DNA of 64,000 bases from positions 904,978,808 to 905,042,807 of the forward strand of contig CM066033.1 of assembly GCA_033557465.1 (NCBI GenBank), read 5' to 3'. The translations under genes were made by a program, and so were the position numbers. This DNA comes from Ichthyophis bannanicus (Eukaryota > Chordata > Amphibia > Gymnophiona > Ichthyophiidae). The notes beneath the pieces are model-generated. The model made no database searches. It had not been told where the DNA came from and saw only the letters and a list, made by a program, of their open reading frames with translations. Positions 44,873-56,237 of the stretch are shown here, piece by piece. Numbering within the stretch: the stretch's first letter is position 1; the number at the start of each line of letters is the position of its first letter.

Positions 44873-46633
44873 AACGACCCTGAGAAGAGGCCTGGGTATA
44901 AGCAGAAGAAAATTTCCCTTTCTTTGGGAAAGATCCTTTCTTGAATAACCTCTTCTTGAAAGGAGTAGTAGTAGACATTGAAAGTCTATCTAAAGCAGAA
45001 TTTTCAGCATCCATCTGGGTGGCTTTTGCTTGCCAATCTTTGCCAAACAGGTTTTCCCCTGTACAGGGAAGGTTGCCCAGACCATCTTGTACCCAGGATT
45101 CCAAATCAGAGGCTTGTAGCCAAGCTACTCTGCGTGCGCCTATGGCAATAGTCGAAGCTCTACTGGCACCCTCAAAGGAGTCAAAGGCTGCACGATTGGA
45201 AAACTTGGAAACATCCTGTGCATGTTTAAGCCAGGTAATATATTCTTCTCTCTTATCTTCTGACATAAAAGGAGATAAGGTGTGTAGATGGTCTGTAACC
45301 TCTTTTAGAAACATCCCCATATAGAGACTATAGGAGTGATTCTGGCTACAAGCATACTGGCCTGGAAGATTTTTCTGCCAAAAGCATCTAAGGTTCTGCA
45401 TTCTCTTCCTGGAGGAGCAGAGGAATGTCTTTAGGTGCTCTTGATTTTTTTCATAGCAGACTCTACCACAATAGAGTGGTGAGGAAGCTGAGTATTATGA
45501 AATCCAGGACAAGGAGGAACACGATACATGGTGTCCAACCTACGAGAAAAGGGAGAGGTGGTAAGAGGAGTTTCCCATATACCTAACATGTGGTCATAAA
45601 GAATCTCATGTAGAGGTAAAATGGCTGCCTCTTTAGGAGCCTTAGGATATTGAAGAATATCCAATTTTTTGGCTCTGGGTTCAGTTTCAGAGGCTACTGC
45701 AATGGACAGGCTTTTGGCCACCTCCCTGATGAAGTCCTGGAAAGACAAGTCCTCAGGAGGAGACATTCTCCTTTTTGGAGAAGAGGGTTCCTGAGGACGG
45801 ATCTCCGATGCTTCGATGGAAACCTCTGATGCATCAGATTCATCAGAGGAATCGAAGTATCGACTGTCTGGATGCTCTCGTAGAGCCCGATACGAGTACC
45901 GAGGGGTATCGACATTGGGAGTCATTGGTACCGGATCGGTACCAATAGGCATCACTGGATACCGTATCGCTGCTTTCAGTGCTGATGCCGATGCAAGCGG
46001 TACAGGTATCGGAACCGGAGCTGGATCCGGAATTGGAATCGGTATCGACAATGGGGTTTGTTGTTGTACCGTGGGCATCGCAGCTTGTATGAAAGCCATA
46101 ATGGCACGCTGCATGGTCAGAATGTTCTGATCCATCGACGCCACCAATGTCTGGATGTCGGTAACGGGAACCGCCGGTACCCCAGAACATTGTAACAGGT
46201 GATCGGTTGAGGCCGTGCCATCGATGTCAACCTGTGACCCCATAGATAATGCTTTGGAAGCCGGAGCCTCCCGCCGGGGTAATTTTGCCGGTGTGGATTC
46301 CTCAATGGTAATGTCGGGAACATCTTGATACTTAGAGGGAGATGTACCCTTTGAGGACCGGCCGGACTTAAGTTTTGTTACCTGAGATCCATGGGATGAA
46401 GAGCAAGCCCTGAAAGACGTCGATGCCACCGAAGCTGCATCGGAGGGAAACAGGGTACTGAGCTTGGCTGCCCGATTCTGTAACCCTCTTTTAGACATCA
46501 TGGAGCAGGACTCACAATCTGCGATGGAATGGTCAGGACCTAAACATTTTAGACACCAATCATGGGTGTCTGTGACAGAAATAGTGCCACTGCACTTTGT
46601 GCACTTTTTAAACCCGGAGGCGGGCTTTTCCAT
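44778..46633 (-). pseudogene. DIRS-B gag, one frameshift
   Basis: The likely start is at 46633, just before FKKCTKCSGTISVTDTHDWC and L-K-C-L-G-P-D-H-S, the DIRS gag Cys/His motif. The first frame runs to 45431 with an acidic/serine middle and LHEILYDHMLGIWETPLT ... HHSIVVESAMKKIKS. The second, 45401-44778, starts MQNLRCFWQKNLPG and ends in a K/Q/A-rich basic tail. One frameshift near 45420 (beside a T-run) is the only break. The frame remains open upstream of 46633 into the leader. Confidence 0.82.
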
Positions 46634-46799
46634 AAGGAAATAGACTGTAGGCCTAGGGCCACAGAAGAAAATGCACTGAGGCAAAAAGTAATTTTTTTTT
46701 TTTTTTTTTAAAGAAAGAAAAAAGACCGGCGGTACCGGTCTTCGAGAAGGCAGACACGCGACTAAAGAAAATAAGAAAATAGAAATTCTTCAGCGGTGA

Positions 46800-46997
46800 C
46801 AGGAAACACGACCTGCTGGCTCCGCGGAAAAGAAGAACTGGAGAGAGACGGTTGGGAAAGGCGGGAAGGCAGCGCGCAGGCACTGTGGAGTGCTCCCAAA
46901 AGCTTTCCTTTTGGACGCTGGGGAGCGTTCCCGCGCAGGCTCCGTCGGTACCGACGATACCCATATGTGAAGACTCATTCCTGCTTGTTCCTGGAGA
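46800..46997. repeat. DIRS-B right terminal repeat
   Basis: Inverse of about 41352-41560 through GGGAAAGGCGGGAAGGCAGC, GGAGTGCTCCCAAAAGC, and ACCCATATGTGAAGACT. Confidence 0.85.
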
Positions 46998-48384
46998 TGC
47001 CCCGTTATGTTTGACCTTGAAGAGGGTCTTGGCGACTCGCAGTGTTGGGGGGAAGGAATAAAGAAGGCCTTCCGTCCATAGAATGCGGAACGCATCTACT
47101 GCCATGGGATGGGTGAGGCTGGCAGGAGGAGTGTGTTGTCCGGGCTGATGAACAGGTCCACTAGGGGGACACCCCAGAGTCGGAAAAGCCACGTGGTCAC
47201 TCTGGGGCCCAGGCACCACTCATGTGGCTGGAAGACTCTGCTCACCCTGTCCGCCAGTGCATTGTCCAACCTGGGAGGTAAACCACCCGCAGGAGCATCC
47301 TGTTGCATGTCGCATATGAGCAGAGGGCTACCGCCTCCTGGCTCCCTTGCTTGTTGACACAGAACATTGTGACTTGGTTGTCCATCTGGACCTGCACTGC
47401 CTGGTGCTGCAACCAGTGGCAAAAGGCTCAGAGGGCCAAAATTTATCACTCTTGCGTGCAGAGATCCTCATAATGAGCTCCCCAACCCAGCAGGTTCCGT
47501 AGTAAGGACCCTCTGGGAGGTAGGAGCCTGGAAGGGCATCCCGGCCTAAAAGTGGTGGGGGGAGCTGCCACCAGTGGAGCGAGTATGCCAGCTGCTGGGT
47601 CTCTCTCATCCTGTCTCAGAGCCTGCCCGTGGCTTGTATTCACTGGAAACAGGAGGCACCACTGAGCCGCCCTCATGTGCAGGCGAGCAGACGGGGTCAT
47701 GTGGGCCGTGGAGGCCATGAGGCCCAGCATGCAGAGGAGGTGGTGAGCGGGCACTGATCTGCGGAGCTGCACCTCTGCGGCAAGCACCCTGAGGCACTCT
47801 GTCCTCTCCAGAGGGAGGAAGGCCTTGGCCCGGAGGGTGTCTAGCTGAGCCCCTATGAACTCCAGGCATTGGACTTGCAAAGGTCCCCAGTCCAAGTTGT
47901 CATGGTCTGGCCCAAGGCAATGGAGGCAGCAATCATGTGGATCGGTGAGGGACATCATGCTACTGCACAAATCATTTTTTGAAGCTGCTGGAGGCCATGG
48001 GAAAAAATGGGCCCTGCTACTCGGGCAAGGGTCTGAGGCCTACTGGCCAAAAAGGGCGCGAAGCACCAGTTGAGGGACACCTCGAGAAAAATTAAGAAAT
48101 CAAACCCGAGGAGCAACACTGAGGGGAACTGGCTTGGGGCGGGAAGAGGAACCAGTATGCATATCAGAAAGAAGATAATTTAAGACAATAAAATACACTT
48201 TTTCCAGGGAAATGGGACAGACATCCAGTGGGCTCTGCGGGGAAAAAAAGAAGACTGAGGCAAGATGGCACCCTTGGACGGGAAGGGAACCATGCATACG
48301 TAGTGCATCTCCCAAAGGCTTTCTTTGAAAGCTGAGGACATGCTTCGAAGCGGGCTGCATCAATGTCGACGGTGACGTCACCCA
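46998..48384 (-). pseudogene. DIRS-C, 5' part: terminal repeat, gag start fused to RT thumb, RNase H
   Basis: From right: a truncated 5' terminal repeat (to about 48384, ending CACCCAGACG instead of CACCCATATGTG); gag N-terminus MMSLTDPHDCCLHCLGPDHD, fused directly to the RT thumb FIGAQLDTLRAKAFLPLER at about 47885 in one frame (47970-47446); then RNase H (LADRVSRVFQPHEW) and VPLVDLFISP ... LYSFPPTLRVAKTLF, where DIRS-B interrupts. The fusion shows an internal deletion of most of gag and the RT palm. Confidence 0.85.
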
Positions 48385-48427
48385 GACGTTACCAAAGAAC
48401 AGCAAATTATAAAACTAACATATAGAA

Positions 48428-48621
48428 CAGGGGTTTTCAACCCAATCCTTAGGACACACTTAGCTTGTCAGGTTTTCAGGATATCCACAATTAATATGCA
48501 GGAGAAAGATCTGCATGCACTACCTCAATTGTATGCAAATCTTTCTCATGCATATTCATTGCGGTTATCCTGTAAACCTGAGTGACTAGTGTATGTTTCA
48601 AGAAATGGTTGAGAACCCCTG
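48428..48621. mobile_element. Palindromic hAT-like MITE, copy 3
   Basis: CAGGGGTTTTCAACC ... GGTTGAGAACCCCTG, with flanks ATATAGAA (48420-48427) and AAATAGAA (48622-48629), an 8-bp duplication with one difference. Confidence 0.78.
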
Positions 48622-48754
48622 AAATAGAATAATGTACATTAAATATTTATCACACTCCCAAACAGTACAGAACACTTAAAAAAAATAATGCAGCACTATC
48701 ACTGAACTAATAGGAGAATCACCATAATCATATAGGTCAGAATTTTCTCATCCC

Positions 48755-49905
48755 TACTGTGGAGTAATCTAAGAGTAAGGAGATCCTAGATTCTCTACAG
48801 GGAGAACTATTCCAGCAGCTGATAACAGAACCCACAAGTGAAGGGGCCATACTGGATTTGGTGCTTACCAATGGGGAAAGTGTTTCTGATTTCATAGTGG
48901 GAGATCATCTCACATTCAGTGATCACCAGATGGAATGGTCCGGTATTAGGACTAGGGCTGATAAAATTCATTCAAAGGCAAGGGTCTTAGACTTTAGGAA
49001 AACTAATTTTTGACAAGATGAGACAATACCTCAAGGAGTCGTTAGTGGGATGGGAATAGCTGGGGGATGTAGAAAAGCAATGGGCAAAACTGAAAAGGGA
49101 TATTTTAAGGGCAACAAATCTTTTTGTTGGAAAAGTAAATAAATGTAAAACGAAAAGGAGGTTACTATGGTTCTCAAAAGAAGTAGCTGAAAAGGTGAAG
49201 AAAGAGAGTGTGACCTTCATAAAATAAAAGAGATCACGGAGAGGAAGACAAACATCAATATTTGGAAAAACTTAGAGAAACTATGAAAGTAGTCAGCAAT
49301 CAAAGATACAAAAAGAAGAAATAGCCAACGCAATAAAATGGGGAGGGGGGTTAAAAGACATTTTTTAGATAAGTTTGTGAGAGGAGGAAGTGCAAAAGTG
49401 GTATTATCAGATTCAAGGGTGAAGGGGAAGAATATGTAGAAGTTGATGAGGATAAAGCGGAATTGCTTAACAAATAGGGCCAGGAGAACGACCTCAGAAA
49501 ACACCCACAAATAGAAACAGAAGTGAAGGGGATCTTGAACGATTTTCAGAAGACTGTGTTTGTGAGGAACTAGCTAAACTAAAAGTAGACAGGGACATTC
49601 TAGTGGTTCCACTGACTGATCTTTTCAATGCTTCTTTAGAGACGGGAGTGGGCCCAGAGGATTAGAGAAAGGTACATGTGGTTCCTTCACACATAAGCAG
49701 AAGTAAGAATGAGGTTGAAAACTACAGGCCGGTTAGTATAACCCCTGTGGAGAGTAAATTATTGGAAATCCTGCTAAAACAGAGGATAGTGAGGTTTCTT
49801 GAGTCCAATGGATTACAGGATCTGAGGCAGCATGTGTGTACCAGAAGCGGATCTTATCAGACAAATCTGATTTTACTAAACAAAATCCTGGAGAAGGACC
49901 ACCTG
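48755..49905 (+). pseudogene. CR1 LINE fragment, sense
   Basis: Parallel to the CR1 at 58705: LFQQLITEPTSEGAILDLVLTNGE-like block near 48810, SDHQM-like block near 48920, then RT start blocks near 49540-49880 (VENYRPVSITPVESKLLEILL, RIVRFLESNGLQD). Stops and frameshifts throughout. The SPGPDGI block has been lost by a small deletion relative to the copy at 59535. Confidence 0.8.
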
Positions 49906-50886
49906 TGATTGACAAATATACAAAAGGGAATGGAGTAGATACTACACCATTCACAGAAGATGATGTGTTTAAAATAACCTTCACCAAATCATCAAAAAGC
50001 TATAACCTAACCCAGAAGACTCTGTAGAAGAAGCAGTCCTGAGCTCGCCAGAAAACAACGCGGAAAACAAAACGGCCTGTGATTCTCATCAGCTCTGAGT
50101 ACTGCCAAGCGTGCTGTCCATGCGGTTACAGGCCTGAACGCTTCCACCCGACTCCAAAAACATCCATCGGAGCACTCACCTCTATCTCCGGGGTCTGTAA
50201 ATCTCTTTCTGCCCCTCGGCACCAGAAACGGCAGCTCTGCAAGCCACACAGCTGGGATCACACTGTCAGCCGGCAGCTGCAGCCAGGAGAGAGAGCTCCG
50301 ATGACGACTGCACAGAAAATCGCCGGTGCACAAACGAGCCAGACAAAACAAAGCAAGGCAACTGAACAGCTCCCCTCCATGCAAATTAGGAGGGGAGAGC
50401 AGGCAGAAAGAAAGAAAACTCTTAGGGGAGTGAGAGGGGATCCTCCTGATTATCTTCCGTTCCCCTTCCTGTCCCCCTTTTTGTTTTTTTGTTTTTTTAA
50501 CAACTTTAAAGCTACAGACCAAAGAAAATTAAGTAATAGGGAAAATTAAAGATCAAAATCCTATCTATCCTAATGAAAGCTCCTTATCCGCTCCTCAAGT
50601 GAGCCCAGCACCTAGGCTCACTATGTCCTCCAGTTGCAAGGAGACTGGGCACACTTAGGGCTGGTAGGAGAGGCCAGCAAGATATATCCAGTGATGTCAC
50701 AATTCTGACATGCCCAGTCTCCATGCTGCAGGAGGAGGTGCACTACCCAGAGGTGGACTGAACTGGAGGGACAATAAGGAACTTGCCTTACAAATATCAG
50801 CATATTACATAAATAGCAGTATAATACATGCACCAACACTGCTGCCTGTTGCTTTTCAGTCAGGTGCTCACTCTTTACAGAGTAAC
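49906..50886. other. Unassigned stretch
   Basis: Nothing recognised. Overlapping frames of 156 and 171 codons on opposite strands (50007-50549) have no family-like motifs. 50580-50780 looks like an element leader or terminus but I cannot place it. Confidence 0.4.
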
Positions 50887-50889
50887 TTA

Positions 50890-53875
50890 GGGGCATGTTT
50901 ACTGAACTGCGTTAAAGTAGCAGCGGCTACGTTAAGGCGCGTTATGTAACGTTACGGCACGTTAACGTTACATAACACGCCTTAACGTTCCCGGCCGCAG
51001 TAAGTCCTGCAGAGTGTGGAGAGAGGGCGGAGAGAAGGGGTCAATGGACGGTGAGTGGGCGGGGAGAGGCCCCTTCCACACTAACACGGGGAAATGAAGG
51101 GCTGAATCCTAACGCAACTGAAAACCTGGCGTTAGATGCACATTTGCAGGAGAGAGAAACCATTTAAGTGTCAACAATGTACAGCATAGGCAGGGAGCCC
51201 AAGAAAGGTGATAGTAGTGCTCCATTTGCAGCAACAGCATAGTGCCCAGGTATGAAAGGCCACTATGGTGATGCCGCAAATGGGGCATGGGGGCTGCAGG
51301 CGGGACATGCAGTGGGGGCTACTTGGGCACAGGGTGGACTAGGCGGTTGCTGAGGTGGCACATAGGAATGCAGAAAATGGAAACCAGCAAGACAGCAACT
51401 GACCAGGGTCAAACATGCCCATAAGTCTGTGTCCCACAGTGTCCCATCCAGGGGACATTACCCAACAGGTACCCCAAGGGGCACATAACAGTGACAAGCG
51501 GTGCCGGGGGAAGCGTGGACACCTATGTAGGCACCCCTACCCCAGAATCCACACCTTAGGCAGCCGCCTACCTGCCCCCTGGATGGCTTGGGATGGCGCA
51601 CCACCAGCATATGGTCATGGCGGCATGGTAGAGGGGGTGGGTGATTGTGCTGGAGGGAGCAGTGGCACCCGCCTGCAGTGGACCTAGGCCATACCCTGTA
51701 CCAGTACGTGGTGTGCAGTGCAACAGAAGAGGTCTGGCCGAGGAAAGTAAGGGTAGCCCCAGGGACCACTATGCTGCTGTGGCAACAGTGTGGTGCAGTA
51801 CACTCAGCCAGCATGTCCAAGAGCAGAGGTTCACGTCCCATTTGTGGATCCTGCAGAGCATCTCCCCATAGTTTCAGCCCACAATGCAGCCACAAGAACA
51901 ACATGGGCAAACACCAATGCAGTGGTGCACAGGGGTACGGACAATCACTCACAAGGGCTCCACTATCCACAGCTTCATGGAGTGTCAGGCTGTTGGCCCC
52001 AGCACAGAGTTGCAGTTATCACCAGAGCACTACTACTAACCCCTGCACAGATTAGGAATGTCGGCACTGTGATCAGGACCAGTGCAGCGGGTAGGGTTGT
52101 CAACCACCTCCATATCTGCACAATGCTGAGATAGCTGTGGGAGTGTGCGTATGTCTCTCCATTGTTTTGTGTCTGCCAACACCTCACTGAGCCCACATTG
52201 CTCACACTGCTTCCAGCGTTAGCCTGAAAATGTGCATAATGAGGAGCAAGGCATTGTGGGTATTCCTGGCCATCCTGGCCATTCCAGACAGGGCGGAATG
52301 GCCAGGATGCATCTGCACAGGGTGGAGGGCAATGGCTGGGACACTGTAGTGCTCGACCACCACCTGCATGGACAGGGTGGACACAGCATGTCACGCTGGG
52401 GGGTCACTCTCACTCTGACCGAGCAGTGACCATGGCATGTCTATGTTCCCACACAGTGCCACACATTATTTGTTTCCAGTGATACCTGTGTGTTCCTGGT
52501 TCTGGGGCCCAATCACGGAGATACCTGCTTGGTGTCTGTGCTGTGCATCCGCATCCCACCTCTGGGTGCACAGGGTTCCCCTGTCAGCATGCACTATGGA
52601 CTGGTTAGTGGGCTGTCTGCAGTTCACCTGTGCATGGTGGGAACACCTTGTAGGATGCTGCAGGTGCAGTCTGACTGTGCTGTCTGTTGATGAATGGCAG
52701 ACCATGGCGTGGGGCAGTTGAGCATTCCCCTGCCTACCCCAAGCATCACTGCTGGTCTGCAATGGTCACAGGTATGACACTGTCCCAGCAGCCCTGGAGG
52801 GCTGTCATCCGCCAGCAGGACTGTGGTTGCTGGTACTACAGCCATTCTGCAGGGTGCAGGCACCTGTCCTACCACACCCTCATCTACAAAAGGGGTGATT
52901 GAGGCCCCTTGGGGTATATAGTGCATACCGCTTAGACCCATAGTGGCAGTGCTATATAGCCCTCATGTGAGTCTATATACCCCACTGCCCTGATAACAGG
53001 TAACCATGGCAGCCAGACCTTAACACCGGGTATCCACTAATCTGGGTGGTGTCTGGTCCCACAGGGCCACATGTAACTGCAGAACACAGCTGGAACAGAT
53101 GTACCTTCAGTTGCACTGCTGAGGACACCTGTCACGCACTGGCAGTGCTAGGGATGTGCAGCAGGACCTATCTCTAGCACCACATGTTCTGTGGACCTAG
53201 TGCTGGGCGCCCATCCTATCCCTCAGGGTGAACACAGAACCTGCACAATGGCATGATCTGTAGCTACTCTGTGCCAGTATCACGTATTGTCAGTCCATCT
53301 TACCACGCTGCAGTACTGGAGATGTGCAGACCCCTTTTGGTGGTCAGCTGTAGGCCGCTGTAGGCAGCACCCATGCATCATGGGTGCTGGTGGGGTTACC
53401 CTATCCTGGCACACAGAGCAGACAGTTTGTGCGGTGACCTGCAGTCCTTCTGTACCCAGCCATTGCTATGCAACAAGTCATAGAGGTATAGCCTACTGGT
53501 TAGTACACTGACGTTCTAGGCGGAGGTCATGGGTTCGATTCTTCGTTGTTCCCTCCTGTCCAAGGCAGATATTTTGCTTGCCTGTGACAGTCATATCTTT
53601 GCAGATCCGTGCTGCCAGCCCATAGTACCCTCACCACAGTTGCCAACAATCCTTATAAGGCGTTATAAGGCTCCTAATTAGGCACAGTACAAGGCACGTT
53701 AAGGCACGTGCTTTGTACTGTGTCTAATAAGGTGCTTTGTAATGTGCCTTGTAACGTGCGTTACCTGACATAGCTTGCCATAATGATGCCCCACCCATGC
53801 CTTTATATGGGCATCTGTACCTTTACCGCGGAACCTAACGAGAATGACATTATCGCAGTTTAATAAACATGCCCC
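50890..53875. mobile_element. Harbinger-like non-autonomous element (3.0 kb)
   Basis: Terminal inverted repeats GGGGCATGTTTACTGAACTG and GGGGCATGTTTATTAAACTG (outer ~22 bp, two mismatches) are flanked by TTA at 50887-50889 and 53876-53878, the 3-bp TWA duplication typical of PIF/Harbinger. Both subterminal zones form hairpins: 50930-50954 with 50963-50987, and about 53670-53700 with 53705-53735. No HARBI1-like DDE or Myb domain is visible, and the open frames inside look random. A tRNA-derived SINE head lies inside. Confidence 0.72.
53480..53600 (+). mobile_element. tRNA-derived SINE head
   Basis: Box A TAGCCTACTGGTTAGTAC (from about 53488) and box B GGGTTCGATTC (53531-53541) at pol III spacing. 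It is not a functional tRNA, as no 3' acceptor stem complement is seen. Confidence 0.55.
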
Positions 53876-53879
53876 TTAG

Positions 53880-55364
53880 TTCTCAAACACATGCATGCAG
53901 TATCTTTTTTTTATCCACACCCTTGCTGCCTAGCCTCATTTTTTACGTATCTCCATTGTTTATTTGTTTTTTGGCATGCCACCTTTTGTGGGGCATACAG
54001 AGCCGTTTACATAGTATAAAAACATAACATAAAACGAGGTCAGAAAGAAATAACAATGTGAGATAGGAAAGAAGACAGCAAACAGCACACAGCAAACCAT
54101 CCAAACTGTACGACCATTCAAACAGGTCGTACAGTTGCAGTGGCAATTCCGTACAGATGTGTGCCTCTTCCTTTAACTTGCACGTCAAGAATTAAATGAC
54201 TGCAAGTTCCTTTGTGACAATCACTTTTCTCATTCTTTTTGCCAGGTTGCCTATTGTGAAGATCTTTCTCTTGGGTACAATACTTACAGATTGTGTACAG
54301 TGATCACAGTTAGCAGTCCCTATTGGTTCACTGCCATGCTATTTATTGCACCCTCTATCACTGCACTTTTAACTCTGTGTAAATAAAATTTAGCACCGCA
54401 AAATTTATAGGATTCATGTTTTGGTATTACTTCATTTGAGTCTTTTTAAAGACTATACCATTAACACTCATCAGAAAAAGGAATGTGTTCATGTCCAGAC
54501 AACAGCAGTATATTACCAAAGTACCCAGGGACGGATGTATACAGCACTTTCCCATAAATACAGAAAAGGAGAAAGCTTTTATTGCACTTGACCCTACACG
54601 TCTACAGTATCTAAAGATCAAATCTAGTAGTGCTTTGGCTAAGAGAGAAATTCAGTGAGCCAGATTTACTGGAAATATATTATCTCATGCACCACAAATT
54701 TTATAGGTTTGTTTGTGTAAGAGTTGCAGTTTGGTAGTTTTCTGGTGAACTCTATAGACTTCCGGCAGATTTCTAGTTCCAAAATCATTCAAGAACTATT
54801 GTTAGTTATCAAATAGGTTTAAGAAACATTCAAAGTATATTCCAAAAGGTTATTATTTAGTACAGTATATACCACTCCTCACCTACTCTATCACTCACAC
54901 ACCAGCATAAGATGGACCATTTCTCTCTTCTACCCATCTCACAGCCTTTGCTACAGTCTTTCACTGGTGTAGAATTCTTTCCGATGATTGTACACGTTTG
55001 CTGTCTCTTCTATTAACATTTCTACAGGCCACTACTCTGTCATGCATCTCCTCCAACCTACAAATTCTCCTAAATTGCTAATCATGTGAGGATGGCGCTT
55101 TAATCTAGTTTCTGTGTCTTGCATCCTCATTCCCTGTTGTCAGTCATCTGCTCTGTAGGGCGATGACTTACTTATCTTTCCATTCTACATTCATTACTGG
55201 CCTGCGTTTAGAGCTGCTATACAGCACTTCAAGATAATACAGGAAGCATCATTTTTTGATGCTTTGTGTTGCATAGAAAGTTACTTTCAGCACCTATACT
55301 TTACAAAGTATAACTATGACCCAAATAAACTTCTTCATAATAACTGTACAGTATGGGGGTTATT
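53880..55364. other. Stretch with no clear repeat; inferred MPV17 intron or downstream DNA
   Basis: No supported gene. I searched the minus strand by eye for MPV17 exon 6 (the Y-L-W-P block) and did not find it. One plus-strand frame at 54439-54656 is discussed separately. Confidence 0.4.
54439..54656 (+). other. Uncharacterised open frame with exon-like composition
   Basis: From a pyrimidine run and AG at about 54440-54452, a frame stays open for about 68 codons (…RKRNVFMSRQQQYITKVP… to ALAKREIQ) ending at a TGA near 54656. The composition looks protein-like and is not obviously from a TE. I do not recognise it, it lies opposite the MPV17-like gene, and it may be chance. Confidence 0.18.
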
Positions 55365-56040
55365 CTGTGCTACGAATAGCGGGAATGGACGGCCCAACGG
55401 GTCGTCCATCCCCACTATCTGTGCCTTCACTCGGCCCCGACTAACTTCCCTGCTGGTTATGTGGGGAAGGTAGACAGGGGCGGGGAAGGGGTGGCTTGGG
55501 GACGGAGTATGGGCGGTCGCCGGCCCTGGACGTACAGGGCCAATTCTAATGTCGGCCCTGTATGTCTGGGGCTGGCGATATGTGCGGGGAAGTTATTCCA
55601 CTTCCGAGGTGGAATAGCTTCCCTGGACATATTTAAATTGTGTGCCTGGGGCGCGGATGAGGCAGGGGGGGCCAGGAGACATTCCCCACAGCCCGATCCT
55701 GGCCTTAGGAGGCCAGATCGGGGGTCGGGCTGCGGGGTATATGCAGTTTTTGCTCGCGGCCTGCTTCGTGGCTTTTAAAGGGAGCCGCGGTGCCATGGCA
55801 ACCGGACGCCATGGCGCCATGGCTCCATTTAAAAGCCCTGACTGAGTTAGCCGGGCTTTTCATGTACGTACAGGCTGGACTGAATCGCAGTCCTGGCCTA
55901 CACGTACATGGCTGTTCGTGATTCTGATTCCGCGGGGCTAGATGTGCTCCACAGGATCAGAATCGCGATCCCCTCTGTGTGTCCGGTTCTGACCGGATGC
56001 ACAAAGGGGATCTACGCGCAGGACGGAATCAGACCCTATA
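55365..56040. mobile_element. Hairpin-rich palindromic element, copy 2 (inverted relative to copy 1)
   Basis: The reverse-complement relative of 18868-19494: GGGTTATTCTGTGC at the left, a GGAAGTTATTCCACTTCCG/CGAGGTGGAATAGCTTCC hairpin, GGCCAATTCTAATGTCGGCCCTG, GATCCTGGCCTTAGGAGGCCAGATC, CATGGCGCCATGG, GGATCAGAATCGCGATCC, ending near GGACGGAATCAGACCC. It lies in intron 5 of the MPV17-like gene. Confidence 0.8.
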
Positions 56041-56141
56041 TGGATATGTGCTTCTTCCACAATGTAAGGCACAAATAATATTTGCCTATGAAATGAAATC
56101 TCACAAATTGTCATAAAAGCCCACAAAAAAAAGACACTTAC

Positions 56142-56237
56142 TCTTTTCAGCTTCTCCCATGTTTCCTCTATTGAAAGGCCATTCAGCGTTGATACAATGG
56201 AAAGAAAACAGCCAAGAAAAACTGGGGCAAATATACT
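56142..56237 (-). CDS. MPV17: MPV17-family gene, exon equivalent to human exon 5
   Basis: 96 bp between an acceptor (ATTTTTAG just above 56237) and a donor (GTAAGT at 56141-56136). It encodes 32 residues, SIFAPVFLGCFLSIV… ending …NGLSIEETWEKLKR, phase 0 at both ends. The human MPV17 exon 5 (c.280-375) is also 96 bp and encodes the F-A-P-x-F-L-G-x-F-L ... L-N-G-L-S ... W-x-K-L-x-R stretch. The intron 628 bp upstream leads to the preceding exon. MPV17 is an inner mitochondrial membrane protein needed for mtDNA maintenance; its human defect causes mtDNA depletion. Identity to the human protein is only moderate here, so a paralogue in the same family (PXMP2/MPV17L are poorer fits) cannot be excluded. 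Confidence 0.85.

Larger units (their letters stand above)
41352..46997 (-). mobile_element. DIRS-B: full-length DIRS retroelement inside DIRS-C
   Basis: 5646 bp. Termini are AGTTACTTACCTGTAACAGGTG (left) and CTTGTTCCTGGAGA (right). The internal complementary region at about 41640-41720 contains inverses of the left end (GGGAACAGCAGGAATTAG... versus CTAATTCCTGCTGTTCCC) and of the right end (TCTCCAGGAACAAGCAGGAATGAGTCTTCACATATG). Same ORF order as DIRS-A on the minus strand but clearly a different subfamily in protein sequence. No target duplication. Confidence 0.92.

Noticed and set aside
50007..50549. Opposing 171- and 156-codon frames
   Set aside because: Mutually antisense, no motif, no splice or family support.
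51458..52394. Several ORFs of 100-170 codons in the Harbinger-like element
   Set aside because: No DDE, Myb or other domain; overlapping on both strands and high GC, likely chance.
53880..55364. MPV17 exon 6 (Y-L-W-P block)
   Set aside because: Searched by eye on the minus strand; the few GGCCA contexts (e.g. near 55027) do not translate to the expected residues.
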